From Hyaloscypha bicolor E (lineage: Eukaryota; Ascomycota; Leotiomycetes; Helotiales; Hyaloscyphaceae), in assembly GCF_002865645.1 (NCBI RefSeq), contig NW_020194631.1:434001-498000 (forward strand): a stretch of DNA of 64,000 bases, in the 5' to 3' direction. Shown here piece by piece: positions 35,548 through 47,573 of the stretch; positions within the stretch are counted from its first letter, which is position 1, and the number at the start of each line of letters is the position of its first letter. The position numbers were made by a program, and so were the translations under genes. The notes under the pieces were generated by a model. The model was not told where the DNA came from, made no database searches, and saw nothing but the letters and a program-made list of their open reading frames with translations.

Positions 35548-37630
35548 TTATCCGTCGTAACGACCGTTGTTCTGGTCTTCCGTTTGGTGGTGATCCTCCC
35601 CATCATGATGCAGTGTGACGGAATTGAACTCTTCGAATGGATCCACAGTCTCGTTAGCAGGTGTAGCCAAGCCCGAATCGAGAGGAACGCCCTTCGGTAA
35701 AGGCAGTAATGCTCTTCCTCCGCTGATATCAACACTCTCACTCTCTTTGACATTCCTGAAATTGACTGTATCTATTCCCCGTCCTTGGTGTGGGATCATA
35801 GGTGGTTTCATGTGTCGGATCAGAGCCCATTGTGTAGTGCGGAAGAAGGGGTGAGTCTTAACGTCCGAGGCACCAGCTCGTGCTCCAAGTCGGCGGTTCT
35901 CGTCCTTGATGAGCAGCTTTCGAATCAACGATTTGCACAGACTAGTAGCATGTTAGCAATGAAATCTGACGAATCAGCAGTCAGCTTACTTGGAAATTTG
36001 AGGAGACCCAGAGTGCTCAGGGAAAGGAACATCGTCTCTCAGGATATTCGCAAAGGTGGCATTGCGGTTCTTGCCCTTGAAGGGAGTTGTGCCGAATAAC
36101 ATCTCGTAAATCAATATACCAAGAGTCCACCAATCTACGGCACTGGTGTGTCCACAGCCTTTGATAACCTCCGGTGCAATGTACTCTTCCGTTCCAACAA
36201 ACGAGTTCGTTCGGAAGTTGGCTATGCATGATTTTGTATCAATGGCTGGAAGGTTGTTCGTGTTCGTCGCTCCGTTTCGACCAAGAATCATGGTTGGCTT
36301 TCCACCTGGGTCTGACTGTTTCGAGAGATCAAAATCTGATAACATGATATGTCCGGATTGATGAAGCAGGATATCTACCCCTATTAGTTGCGCCTTAAAT
36401 CTGCAGAAGCTCAAAACTCACTTTCTGGCTTCAAGTCTCTGTAAATGAAACCCATCAAATGGAGGTACTCCAAAGCCGCGGTGACCTCAGCCGCATAGAA
36501 TCTTGCATCATCTTCCGGGATGCATTTTCCTGGCCGCGTTTGTAAAGCCCTGAAGAACTCCCCACCCGAGCAGTATTCCATGCACAAATACAGGTGGTCC
36601 TCCGACTGAAACGAGTGATACAGCGTGACGATGAAAGGGTGATTGCTCGTGGCCAAAATCTCCTGCTCGGCCAGAGCTCTCTTAATCTTGTTCCGCTTGA
36701 TCATCTCCTTCTTGCTCAAGACTAGGTTGGTCAGCGACAATCCTCTTTTTACAATGAGGCACAAATTATACCCTTCATAGCATACAGCCTGCTGCTCTTC
36801 TTCTCTCGAACTAAGTATACCTTTCCAACGTCTCCCTTGCCAATCAACTTAATCTTATCAAAGCTTCCTGGGCCAACCTCAACATTGCGGACCTTGATAG
36901 AATTCGAGCTGTATGTTCTCCTGAAGGCCATGGCATTTCGTAGATTCGGTGGTTGTAATGCTCCAAGACCATCTTGTCCAGGTACACCGAGCGAGTTACC
37001 ATTGAGTGCAGTCGATCTCGAGTCTAACAAAGACAGCATGCTGGTGCTGGCATTTTGGGCCAATGGCTCCTTTCCAAGCTCAGCTGTCGCCGGTCTATCA
37101 GCACTCCCTTTCGAGTTCGAAAACATGCCTTGTGCATTCGGTGCACTCGCTACTCTCCTCAATTTCCGAGCCAATTCTTCCTTTCCCGCGATTGTGGCTT
37201 GATCGTTCGCACCAGAGACTGCATCGATCTTCAGTGTCGGGGTATCAGGTGGACTTGGAGGCACCGAACCGTCATTGTGATGTCGTAAGGCAGGAGGTCC
37301 TTGGTGTGCAAAGTATGGATTGGCATGAGCAGTAGGACTGACTCCATCATCTAACGCATTGCCCTCGCTGGCCACCGTCGTTGATCTGTTTCGGCCAGAG
37401 CCTGGGAAGAACTTGGATTGCCGAAAAGAGCTCTTGCTCTCCGACTTTATGGAACCCTCATTCTTCTCGCTGTTGCTGCCGAGGCTGTTGATTCGAAAGA
37501 AGTTCTTCAGCTTCTGCGGGAAGGGACTGTGGCCATTTGCGTGCTTATTAGACGTCATTGAGAGGCCGGAGAAGTTTCGCTTCTCGTTGGGAGGAGAATT
37601 CGAAGAGAAGCTGTGGAAAACGGTCGTCAT
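35548..37630 (-). CDS. nrc-2: NRC-2/Fpk1-type AGC protein kinase
   Basis: This is a serine/threonine kinase of the NRC-2 (Neurospora) / Fpk1-Kin82 (yeast) group, which phosphorylates phospholipid flippases and controls polar growth and conidiation. Exons 37630-36772, 36721-36422, 36374-35990 and 35941-35548 give 645 aa. A disordered N-terminal region of about 250 aa precedes the kinase domain. Motifs: glycine loop GKGDVGKV (264-271), catalytic Lys286 (YAMK), YRDLKPEN with Asp382, metal-binding DFD (400-402) in place of DFG as typical of this subgroup, and activation loop [13 protein letters not shown]. The usual long insertion lies between DFD and the T-loop. The C-terminal extension ends in [13 protein letters not shown], a hydrophobic-motif-like region. 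All introns are GT-AG. Confidence 0.95.
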
Positions 37631-39993
37631 CGAGGTCGAGCTGCAGCATTCACGAGAGCTGCTTCTCGTGATTGAGTATTAGAGACGGACAGGAGGCGAG
37701 TGAATGAACGACTGTCGTCGTCGACGTCGAAGTTGGACCGTGCTCAGAGGTTGATAATCAGTTCGGATGCTCGAGGACAGGGTCCGGCTCTGAGAGTTTC
37801 GGGAGACCGTGGCGCAGTGGAGTGGAGTGGAGTGGAGGACCAGCCGCTTCCGCTAATAAAGGCCCATGATTCTGGCTTGGTAATGGTAAGAACACGAGTC
37901 TCCTGAGGAGTGGGAAGCAGCGACACGAGCCAACGTGCAGCGGGCAGTATCGTCTGCTTGGGGTTGACAGAAGCAGCGACACGAGCCAACGTGCAGCGGG
38001 CAGTATCGTCTGCTTGGGGTTGACAGAAGCAGGCAAAGAATTAGCGGCCGAAGTTCGTGCAGTTTTCTGGGCGTTGAGAGAGTGCGGACGATGAGAGGAA
38101 GAGGCAGGTCTTCATAGGCTGAGCTGAGCGATTTCAGTGGACGACTGGCTACGAGGCGTCCTAGATTCCTAGTCAACCGCTAGGAGGCGGGGGTGCGATG
38201 TTCCAGATAGGACAGCAGAGATGCTACAGTCCCGTACGAATATGCCGCGATGATCGAGGACAAAGTCTGTCTATTACAGTAACTGCAGTCGGCAGCAACA
38301 CGCAGTGGTCCCCTGAGTATTGCAGCTGGGCAGTTTGCAGCCCGCTGGTAGCCTGCAGGATTGTGCTGAGACGAAGCAGCCACGGCTCGGTTACCATTCC
38401 TGAGTGCGAGCTGGACTCAGAGGCGTTTGTCGCTTGTTACACGCCTGATCGATCATCGACAACTTCTCCCATAATGCCATTTACAAAGAGCCCATTTTCC
38501 AATAGTGCAGTCCTGCGCACACGCAAGCATCCCCCACCCAGCGCCGATAGAATCGATATGGGGGCTGCTCGATCCAGCAACATGGCAATACCAAGTCATC
38601 AGGTCATCCATGGCAGTACAGTATCTGCCACGCAAACCTTGCCCCCCTCTTCGGCATCTTCCTTCTCACAGCATGTCACTGAGGAAACAGCCTCCCATCA
38701 GCACCGCGCAACCTTCGTGCCAGCCACACCTCCCTTCGATCACGAAATCGCCCATCTGCCTCTCGCCTCCCTCTCCATTCGCCAATTCCCCTTTTCCACC
38801 GCTCGGGAGACCTCCTCATCGGGTTTCCGCACCGGCCTTGTCCACAGCATCCATCCAGTCACCAGTGATCACTCAGCTCCACCCTCCACCTCTCCTGCCC
38901 TCTGCATCACGACCCCCTCTTCTCCTAACCTAATTACCAATCCATCCTCTGCGGCTGATGATCTCATCGCACGTCCTGCATTAACTTTCTCGAATACGAC
39001 GAAGAGGAATGCCTGCCTTTGGCAAGTATATCACAATATCCCATCCTGTGATATCGTTTGAGGCAACGCTCCCCTATTAAATAGTTTATTTGATACAAGT
39101 AATCCGCAAGTTTTGCCTCATAAAAAGGATGCCGTATTTTCAAGTTTCATACACGCCGAGGGTAATCCGATTGAACCCCACCAGCCAAATACATCACTCG
39201 AGCCTTACCTCATGAGCGCAACACACACCCCTAAACCTTCAAGATAGTAAGAGCGTCGTTCCAAGGTCAAAGTAGATTAGACTTTACCGCCAACTTCCAG
39301 AAGTCTTGTGCTGCACCATTAATAAATTTTGCTGGTGGCTAGAATCTCTTTGCACAGCCACATGTCAGCTTTAGGGGAAAAGGGGTCAATCGAAACACGA
39401 ACCAAACTACCCACCATTGTCCAAGTCACATGAATCGAGCCTGCAAGAGATATAGTAAAAGGTTTTTTTGTGTGACCATCAGTCTACTCCATATTCGGTC
39501 GGGTTGAATGACAGCATTGCCCCAGTTTTGTGCCATGCAAGCAGAAGCCTTCGCAACATCTCCACCGAGCTCTGAAATCACCTATTACCACTTATCGACC
39601 CTGATGCTTCAACAGAAACGCAAAATAATCCTACAACAATAGTTCATACATGGCTGTGGGCAAAAGCCGTGGAAAAGGGCAAATGAGGGGAAATGAATGT
39701 TGCCATGCAAACAATATCAGTATCGATACAATGTATCGGCCTTTATCTCCCAGCCCCCAGCCCTTGAGCCCGAAAGTTGAGGTGTGAGAGTTGCATAGAC
39801 AGGTAGAGTGAAGAACATAGATGCAACCAGTGACAATACCGGGCTTAAGATTGCTGGGATGGATTGTTGATACAAGACCGTGAGAGACCGTGACAAGTGT
39901 GACCTCTTCTCGGCACAAGACGACCGCTATTATCAAGAAGAACCATCACACAATGATCGCTGCAATGAACTCCGGAAGGAGGGAGTCAGAGAT
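37631..39993. other. nrc-2 upstream region with an unsupported 287-codon frame
   Basis: This 2.4-kb stretch contains the nrc-2 leader and promoter, a 56-bp tandem duplication, and a GGAGT pentamer run (about 37815-37838). A plus-strand frame at 38198-39061 stays open for 287 codons. Its product is Ser/Pro/Thr/His-rich low-complexity sequence with no domain, so I do not call it a gene. From 39062 to 39993 I see nothing beyond AT-rich spacer. Confidence 0.45.
37915..38032 (+). repeat. Perfect 56-bp tandem duplication
   Basis: Copy 1 (37915-37970) and copy 2 (37971-38026) are identical over all 56 bases, and six bases of a third copy follow (38027-38032). The unit begins AAGCAGCGACACGAGCCAAC. 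It sits 285-400 nt upstream of the nrc-2 start, in the promoter or 5' leader. Identity implies a recent duplication or ongoing length variation. Confidence 0.95.
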
Positions 39994-42900
39994 TTACCAG
40001 TCAGAACCAGAGACAGGGCCAGTGCCGCTATCATCAGTGTTCCATTGCTTCTCGAGTAGCTTTTTGTCGGCCTCGTCCTTCTGGGTAAGATATCGCATGT
40101 ACTCCTCGGCTCCCATGGTCTCTGCAGGCGGAGGCGTCGGTCGCTGGAAACGATTTACGTTCAAGGGACGGTTCTCTGGCAAGGGGTTGGCTGAAATGCT
40201 CGGAGCAACACCAGAGTCATGCGTAATTTCAGGCTTCGCCGTTGAACGTTCGCTGTCACGCTCACCCGTGGCGAAATTGACCATAGCAGGCGCAAGAGAG
40301 GCAGCCGCAGAGCCGCGGTACTGAGGCAAGTAACCATGAGCTGTTGCTGATGAGATTGCTCCCGACAGGGCTGGACTGGTCATTTGTGTTTGAGTGGTGT
40401 TCTTCAGCATGTTCTGCAAGAAAAGTGTCTGCTGCTCAATGCTGTTCCAAAAATCAGCCAGCTTGAACATGTCTTCCTGAACAGCTTTGACTCACCTTCG
40501 GAAATTCTCAACACGTTCGGCAAAGCTGGCCTCGTGAGAAGTTCTTGGCGAGCGTGTCTTCTGCGGTAAAAGGTGGAACTCAACCGATGAATTGTCACTA
40601 AATGCATCATTCTCAACAACTTCAGCGGTGGTTTGCATCTCGGAGTTAACTCTTCCAGTCTCTAATTCCCGATCACTCTCGCTAGGAGAACCAGGGTTTT
40701 TGGGCGTAACAGGCTCCTTCTCAAATTTCACCAAAGACTCCGTCGTGTTATTGTGCAGTGGAGATGGCGACTTGTATCCCGGCACTCCACGCTCGAGGAA
40801 CAGATGAGAGAAGTCTTCAGTGACTGGTGAAATGACCAAATTGCGAGCGCAAGTGGGACGAGATGGAGTTTGTGGCTGTTGTGGGAGATCTTCAAGACGA
40901 CTATCGTGGGTCGACCAATGGGACAGACCAGTGAAACTGGGATGGAATGACAATGATCCATATTCACCATGATCAGGAGTTCCGAAGCTGGCTGGCTGGT
41001 TGGGAATACTGACTTGATTATACTGAGCAATTCTTTCAGAAGGGACAATGCGCTGGGGCGACGGTGCTGGAGAATCAAACAGTTTTTCGAAGTTCAGCTG
41101 GGGAACTATTGCACTGCTGCTGTTGCTCGGAGTGACAGTTGCCAATTGGGCGTCTTGCTTGACTGGAGATGGTGGATAGAAGTCTTTGCCATCGAATTTT
41201 GGCAAGCCACTCTGGACAGAACGAGGAGCCTTTCCCCAATACAAAAATCGTGCACGAACCTCGTCTTGTGTGAGGTGGCGGGGATAGACAAAGTCCGAGT
41301 CTTTAACCTGACTGGCAGAAACACCATTTGGAGGCTTACCAACAAGATATGGTACTGCGTTCGGAGAGATGATCGGTGGGCTCGCCGGAGCCATGGTTGT
41401 TGTTTCGCCATGGAATGTGTTGAACTTCTGGAGCACAGGAAGTGGTGCTTCGATCTGGCGTTGGTTGGACGATTCTTGAACACTTTGAGTCCTAGAAAGC
41501 GTAACATTCTTCGTGGCAGCAGGGAAACCACCATAACCCCAGTCAGTAGAAGACTTAGCCAGAAGACGAGCTTCAATCTGGGCTTGCGTCTCGAAAAGAA
41601 TATCTTCGATAGGCGAAGTTACAGCAGATCTCGAGGTCTCGTTTGCGAGGTGAGATTGAGAAGCCTGCGCAATTGCAGCTTGTGTACGCGGCTGGAATGG
41701 CGGTGCCATTGCAGCGGCCATTGTCAATCGGGACTTGGTGGTAGAGTCAGATCGAGCGAGAGGCTTCTTGTTACCATTACTCTGCTCGATCTGGGGGGTC
41801 TCAGTCTCAGCAGTTGGCTTTGGTGAATCTCCCTGCGCACCAGTAGACATAGAAGTATCCTTGGACGGTTGAGCCACAATTGTGTTGTTTGAGGTGAGAC
41901 TGGGCATTGTGATATCCTTGCTGGATGGGACCGATATGCCTAAGCCGCCGTGCTCGTCTCGGCGTTGAGCAATCATTGCACCCTCTTGAGCAAGCTGGGT
42001 CTCGAGCATGGCCTCCAAGTTACCGATCTGACTGGCGATAAGGCCGCGCTGATGCTCCATGAATGACTCCTCAACTTGGTGTTTGTTGTTGCCCATTTTA
42101 TGTTCCATCTGCTTGAGGCCACTTTGGAGGAATTGAATTTGAGATTTGACGAGTTCCGTAATTGAGACCATGGTCGGAGGCAGGAACGGCAGGTATGGCG
42201 CCAGCGAGGGTACATTATCTGCAGGTTGCAACCCATTAGGTACTACCATTGGGAGTTGCTGGCCTGGTGGAAACATGAATGGGTTCGCCATGCTCGCCAA
42301 GGTACCTGGAAACTGAGGCGGATAGAATCCTGTGGGAGCAGTCATGGGATTCTGAGGCAAGAAGCCCGGGTTTCCAAGCATGGACATGGGGACAGGAAGC
42401 GCGCCTGGAGGAGGCTGAAATCCAGGTTGTACTGGGTAGACTAAATGACCATTGTACATGAATGGCTTGGTCTGGTCGAATTGAGTGGGTGGTGAGATCT
42501 TGATCTGCTGTGGCAGGGAGTTGGTTTGGTGAGAAGCAGCAACATTCTCACCACTAACTGGCGGTGGTTGACTATTGGTGGTGAGAAGGCCAGGTTGGAC
42601 CGGAGGAGACATTGTGGCCATGGCGATGGGGTTTGCCCGTGGCAAAAGATTGTAGTGAGGGAGGAAACCGCCTGGAATCGACGGCGGGAATCCCTGAGGA
42701 GGTGGTGCGCTATGTTGCCAGGAATTTGGTGGGAGGTTATGGTGATCTCGATCGGGTTCAGTCTTTCTGGTCTCAAAATGGAACTTTTCACCATTCCACT
42801 CAAAGACAGGCGGTGCCGATGTGCGCGTATTTGGTACAATACGACCACCAGCAGTGACCCGAACGTGAGTAGGAGAAACAACAGCTCTGTAGAATCTCTG

Positions 42901-43387
42901 GAAGTTGTCCGATTGTTGCGCAGCTACGCCAGTTGGTGCAGAATGAGGTTGGGAGGTTCGGTCGGACGCGTCTCGGCGACGGAAGTTCCACTTGACCTCG
43001 TCAGAGCTGCGATTCGCCTTTCTGGAGCTAATTGTCTGGTATTCACTCTCCTCCGAGGATTCAACCACGTGTCCTTTGATCATGTGCTGTTTGTTCCGTC
43101 CATTCGTGACATCCACGAGGCTTCGAGACTCACAAGTGAATCTGTCCGGGTCTCTAAAGGCTTCCTCAGGAAGTCGCACGATAGAAGCTATAGGTAGATG
43201 AATTAGCTGATGACTTCAGGAAATCATATTTGAAGACAATACCGATGTCAGGATGCCTGTTGAGCTTATTGATAACACAATTGAGCACTGGAAGGGAGGA
43301 TCTCAGATGGAGCAGCTCGTCGGGAGAGTAACGAGGCGCGTCGATTGAGGAAGATCGTGTCGTCATCTTGATTTCGGTGTTGCTCAT
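39994..43387 (-). CDS. Large disordered protein, probable 4E-T-like eIF4E binder
   Basis: Exons 43387-43243, 43187-40496 and 40441-39994 encode 1094 aa. Residues 20-26 read YSPDELL, a perfect YxxxxL-hydrophobic eIF4E-binding motif, close to the N-terminus as in metazoan 4E-T. The next part (LHLRSSLPVLNCVINKLNRH) is followed by an Arg-rich patch (VKWNFRRRDASD). Most of the rest is low-complexity, rich in Pro, Gln, Ser and Asn. A central Pro/Gly/Phe/Met tract and a helical segment (about LVKSQIQFLQSGLKQMEHKM) stand out. The C-terminus contains EEYMRYLTQKDEADKKLLEK. The last intron is 54 nt (GTGAGT to GGAACAG) and removes an in-frame TGA. A role as a translational repressor or P-body protein is inferred from motif and architecture only. 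An alternative start is the Met at 43366. Confidence 0.82.
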
Positions 43388-46300
43388 ACAACAGGCCAGA
43401 AGTGGGCGAGGCTGTGGATGCTGAAAGTGAAGTGGATTGGTATATCGGCGCGGTGCCAGGCGAATGCCTCTTGAATGTCGGCGGTACACAATTCGACCAG
43501 GAAGACGTAGTACAAAGCGTTGCTAGCCGTGTTGGTGGGATGCCGTCTGTGGAATCTTGGAATGCCACAGTCTTGGAAAAGCCTGATCTCTTTGTTAGTC
43601 TTGGATCGTCTAGATTATCTCTCCCACAGTAGCAAATGCCTGAAACATCAACCTTACCTGGTACACAGGTGGCACAGACAAGGTCAAAATAACGTAAAGA
43701 GTAAAGTTGAGGAGAGCCAGCCTTGCCTTCTTGCAACGTATCAGCTGCAAAAAAGAGCGCGATTAGTGGGTTACGAAAGCGGAAGAGCGTGACCTACCAA
43801 AAACGCGAAGGCAAACCAACTGGTATTCTCGATGCTCGTTCCGAGGCGACGTGTTTTAGAGTGAAAGATCCGTATGTCCTTGGAGTCTTGATTATGAGGC
43901 AGCAAAAGGAATGTAGGGCAGGAAATTTTTTAGAGGCCGGTGTTGGGTGGAAGTTGGAGAAAGTCGCAAACCGACCTCACTTGAACGGCCAGATCGCGTT
44001 TCGGCAGGAGCGATGAAAAACAACAAAGGCAGTATTTGCAGTAGGAAAGCGCATCTGAGAAACGGCCTTCGGGTACCCGTAAGTGCAAAGTGATTATTTT
44101 TGCAAAAAAATCCACAGCGGCTGTTCGCATATCCTGCCTGCATTCATATTCTCAAGCAATTACTGGAGCAGCTCACTCAAGACAAACAAAGCCAAGCAGA
44201 ATACACTCATGCAGAGTAGTGTGAACTTGGTGATGTTGAAACTGCTACTTCATTGCCAAGGGAGAAAATATTGATGCTCAACTACTTGATCTTCCTACAG
44301 AGCTCCCTTTTGTGCAATGATGCCGAACTAATACATCAGCTCTTTCTGGCAGCAGACTCGTAAGGGAGCATTGCACCAGAAGCAGAGTGGCAAGAAAGGT
44401 GGGCCGGCGAAACAATTGGGCTTGTGTACTTTACGTGGTGTTTGCTCCAGTGATCTGGACTGCCAAGCTGGCAGTGTCCTCTTCAGCGTGGCTCTTTAAA
44501 TGCATGGTGCAATCTGCACCAAGTCGAGAAGATTAAAGAACGTCGAGTTCAACTTAAACCCCCTATTGGTGGGTTTAATAGTTATGTGCTCGAGGATCTG
44601 TCGAGCTGGGGGGTATCATCAGCTCGCAAGAAAGCAGTGTATGGCGTTAGAGAAAACAATTGAGTTCAGCAGAATCCACTTTTACCCCTACGTGTCTAGC
44701 AGCTGAAGAAATGAGCTTTGTAAGATTTGTCAGAGGGGCAGCAGTCGTAGGAGAAATGGCGGTCTATGGAAGGTCCGTGGACAATGGGTAAAAGCGAAGG
44801 GTAGGGCACCGCACCGCATCTTTATATTAACATGGTGGGGGTCTGCAAGATGTACCCATGGCAGCAGAGCCGGGGCCTACGCGTTGACGGAAGGTTTCCT
44901 AGGAGGAGAGCACGAGGCCAGAGCGAGATCGGAGGACGGTATTCGATGGCAATCTGACAAGCTGACCTCTTCGAGCACTGTCGCCGCATCTGCAACAGGG
45001 AAGTCAGGCTGTCTTTACGGAGCAATGTTGGCAGGGCCGGCAGTGGGTTTCAGAGCATTCCATAACCAAACCGGGGAGCCTCGGAGGTTGGGAGTGAAGT
45101 GTGTTTACAAGCGACAAGCGCCACCCGAGGGGTCCAGGGTTTCCCTCATCCCCACGTGATGACATATTTTAGCGGTCTTTTCGAGGGATGGCGGCAACGT
45201 GGCAACGTCCTCAAGAATGACGGCTCCTCCCGAACGTTATTGCACTCTAGGATTGACTCCGTATTCAACCGCCTCCACTCCTGAGCCTGAGCTGCTGACA
45301 CAGAGCAGGGTCCAAAAATGGGCCACGCTCTTAAGATTGTGGAGGTCACAAACTCAATTTGATTCTGTCAGAACTCAGATTTGGCCCCTCCATCCAGTTC
45401 AGACGTTCTAAGAGCGGCCTTCTGTCCTGCCTGCAGCGACTTTATGCAGCTCTAACAGGCTCGATCAGCTGTGGCCATCCCATTTGATCTTCCGAGCTCA
45501 CGCAGCATGCGCGGCCCCATTCTTGCATCATCGAGTCCAAACCATCAGGGTAGTGGACAGTCCTCCCTACTGATTATTGGCTCGATTAGCACGAATTGTT
45601 GACCTTCCCCAGCGCGTTCTCCCTGTCCAGCGTGCAAGTGGCCGTCAGGAAAGGGACCAATCTGGATTTTAAGCTCTTTTTCGTCAAGCTTTCGGGCAAA
45701 GATGGATGAGCCAATGAGTTCCTCTTTCTGTCCGGGGTTTGATCTTCTTTTTGTTAAGCATCTCCCTAGTATCTCGCCTTTAGTGTTGGAACTTGTTGTC
45801 TTCTTCTATCTATGCCTCGCACTGTCGGTGGTTAAATTCCGTCATCGTCTGCCCCTTGGTGATGATATTCGCCGAGAGTCATAGCTGGCCGATACCCGTC
45901 CAGAAAATCAGTGCTGATGAACGTATGCTGCACTGCTGGTGCTGTGGGGTCCGGAAAGTGTCCCTGGATATAAGAACCTCCTTTGATCCCATGGCTCCCA
46001 GTCCGTGGTATTACCAAGTTTGCGAAATGGAGCTATCAGGGTTCTTAAAGTGCAGATGGCGGGCAAAGACTGCAAATCTTTGAATGTGGTTTTTTTTTGG
46101 GCTATTAGTGCTAACGTTTCATCCGCTCAAATGCTCGTTCGAGGACTTGCCTCCATTAAAATGTATCTCGGTCCATTCTGGAATGCTAGCAAATCAGAGT
46201 CTGTGCTCTGTGGGGGTGTCCAATCCCTCCCAAAATGAGTGTCGTGAATTTACATGATTCGCTCCGCAGAAAAAGTAGCAAAGAAAGAAGACCAGTCAAC

Positions 46301-46427
46301 CCCACACATTCTGGCCGGGTAGTATCGCTCTAGTGAAGGTCCATCGAATCCGCCTCTGTCGAATCAGGCCTCTCCTCTCCGTTGGAACTGTGGGAACGTC
46401 GATTGATCTAATCCATCTCCGTAAGGC
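43388..46427. other. 3-kb gene-poor region
   Basis: I find no supportable gene. Frames of 60-156 codons overlap on both strands without domains. The part next to 43387 is probably leader and promoter of the 4E-T-like gene. Confidence 0.45.
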
Positions 46428-46885
46428 TTAATCGAGATGAACGCTGGTGCCGGTCCAGCTTGCTGCACCGGCCTGACCTTGGGGTCCTGCTTTGGAAACC
46501 CTCTGGGTATCATCTATTGCTGTGAAGCTCACAGCTGAAGGTCCTGTTGCGGTGGGAAAAGGCTGGGATGGCAGGTCTTTCACTGCCCATCCACTATCCG
46601 CGTCGCTGGCGGCAATAATCTCCATAATCGTGTAGTGAAGGGAGCCGTTTTCGAGCTGCGGTACGTATACTTCTCGAGAGATGCGAAAGGGGCCAGGCAT
46701 CATGGATACATCCGAATCACGTCCGTCTGCCTAACAGGGCGTTAGTTTATGCCTTTCCAGCACGAGGAGTGAGGGCTTACAAGGCAGTGGGCACAGGGCG
46801 CATTGTTGACCCAAACCCAGTTGGGGCAATTGTAAGTCAACCAGTACTTGCATCTGTACTTATAATAACCTCCGGAACCACTCAT
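46428..46885 (-). CDS. Small Cys/Trp/Tyr-rich protein, unknown function
   Basis: Exons 46885-46781 and 46730-46428 encode 135 aa. The first exon ends in a compact aromatic and cysteine module: YYKYRCKYWLTYNCPNWVWV, then APCAHCLADGRD. Four cysteines (12, 20, 31, 34), the last pair as CxxC, could bind one zinc ion. The second exon encodes SREVYVPQLENGSLHYTIME and a disordered Gly/Ala/Thr tail. There is no signal peptide, so it is probably intracellular. I know no named family. The intron joins in phase 0 between CAHCL and ADGRD. Conservation of the module elsewhere would confirm it as a real gene. Confidence 0.72.
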
Positions 46886-47320
46886 TTTGATGGACTACTA
46901 CCCGCTGGCAGTAAAGCGTTTTGATCCACGAGATTGTGGCGTAGGCGGATTTGACAATGTCAGAGTCCTAATAGACAAAATCTAAGGTCCAGCAGCTTGA
47001 CAGGAGTAGCACTGAAGAGAGGAAGTCGAGACCTCAACTCAAGAAAAAGAAAAGAGATCGCATGGCAGGATATATAGGCGGTCTGGCCCATGCCTCGCCC
47101 CGCAGCCCCCTGCCCCCTGCCCAAAGTGGTTGCTCAAAATTCCCCGGCCATGTTCTGTTCGAGGCAGCCCTATTATTACAGTACGGATGGCGGGCTGACA
47201 GCGGCACCTTGCCCTGGTCCACGCCCTCCCGGAGCTTACGAGGCTACCCGAGAACATCTGGGTTTTAGAGCATTTCGCCAACAATTATCCACTAACGCGA
47301 ACTTTGATAATTTTACCTTA

Positions 47321-47573
47321 TCCGTTCCGTTGCCGCAGGGAACGGACTTTCCTCCGCGGATTTTCTCCTCGGTTTAATCTGAAATAATCTGCCACGCAGA
47401 ATGATAAAACTTAATTCCTCTTTGGGATATCTAAGTTACCCCTTTTAAAACAATCGTCCAAATGTTCGTTTAACTCGTATAAATATCTAACTAGGGCAAA
47501 TAAGTTCGCAATGTGGGACTTTTTGACGTTCTTAACTTTTAGCGAAACTCGTTCCTGGCGGCAGCGGAACGGA
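47321..47573. mobile_element. MITE-like element, degenerate TIRs, TA target site
   Basis: The left end starts TCCGTTCCGTTGCCGC. The reverse complement of the right end starts TCCGTTCCGCTGCCGC. Over the first 26 bases 21 match. Both ends abut a TA dinucleotide (47319-47320 and 47574-47575), the target duplication of Tc1/mariner/pogo-type transposons. The 253-bp interior has no coding capacity and is AT-rich. This fits an old non-autonomous element. Terminal-repeat divergence suggests age or repeat-induced mutation. Confidence 0.72.

Noticed and set aside
37805..37850. tRNA-like A-box (GTGGCGCAGTGG)
   Set aside because: There is no matching B-box or cloverleaf. The similarity comes from the GGAGT repeat.
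38198..39061. 287-codon plus-strand open frame
   Set aside because: The product is low-complexity Ser/Pro/Thr/His sequence with no domain, lies in the nrc-2 upstream region and overlaps another open frame, so it is probably chance.
40478..40495. Very short intron (about 19 nt) in the 4E-T-like gene
   Set aside because: Too short for splicing. A 54-nt intron using the same donor and a later CAG restores the frame.
43266..43736. 156-codon minus-strand frame upstream of the 4E-T-like gene
   Set aside because: It overlaps the true first exon in another frame and has no recognisable features.
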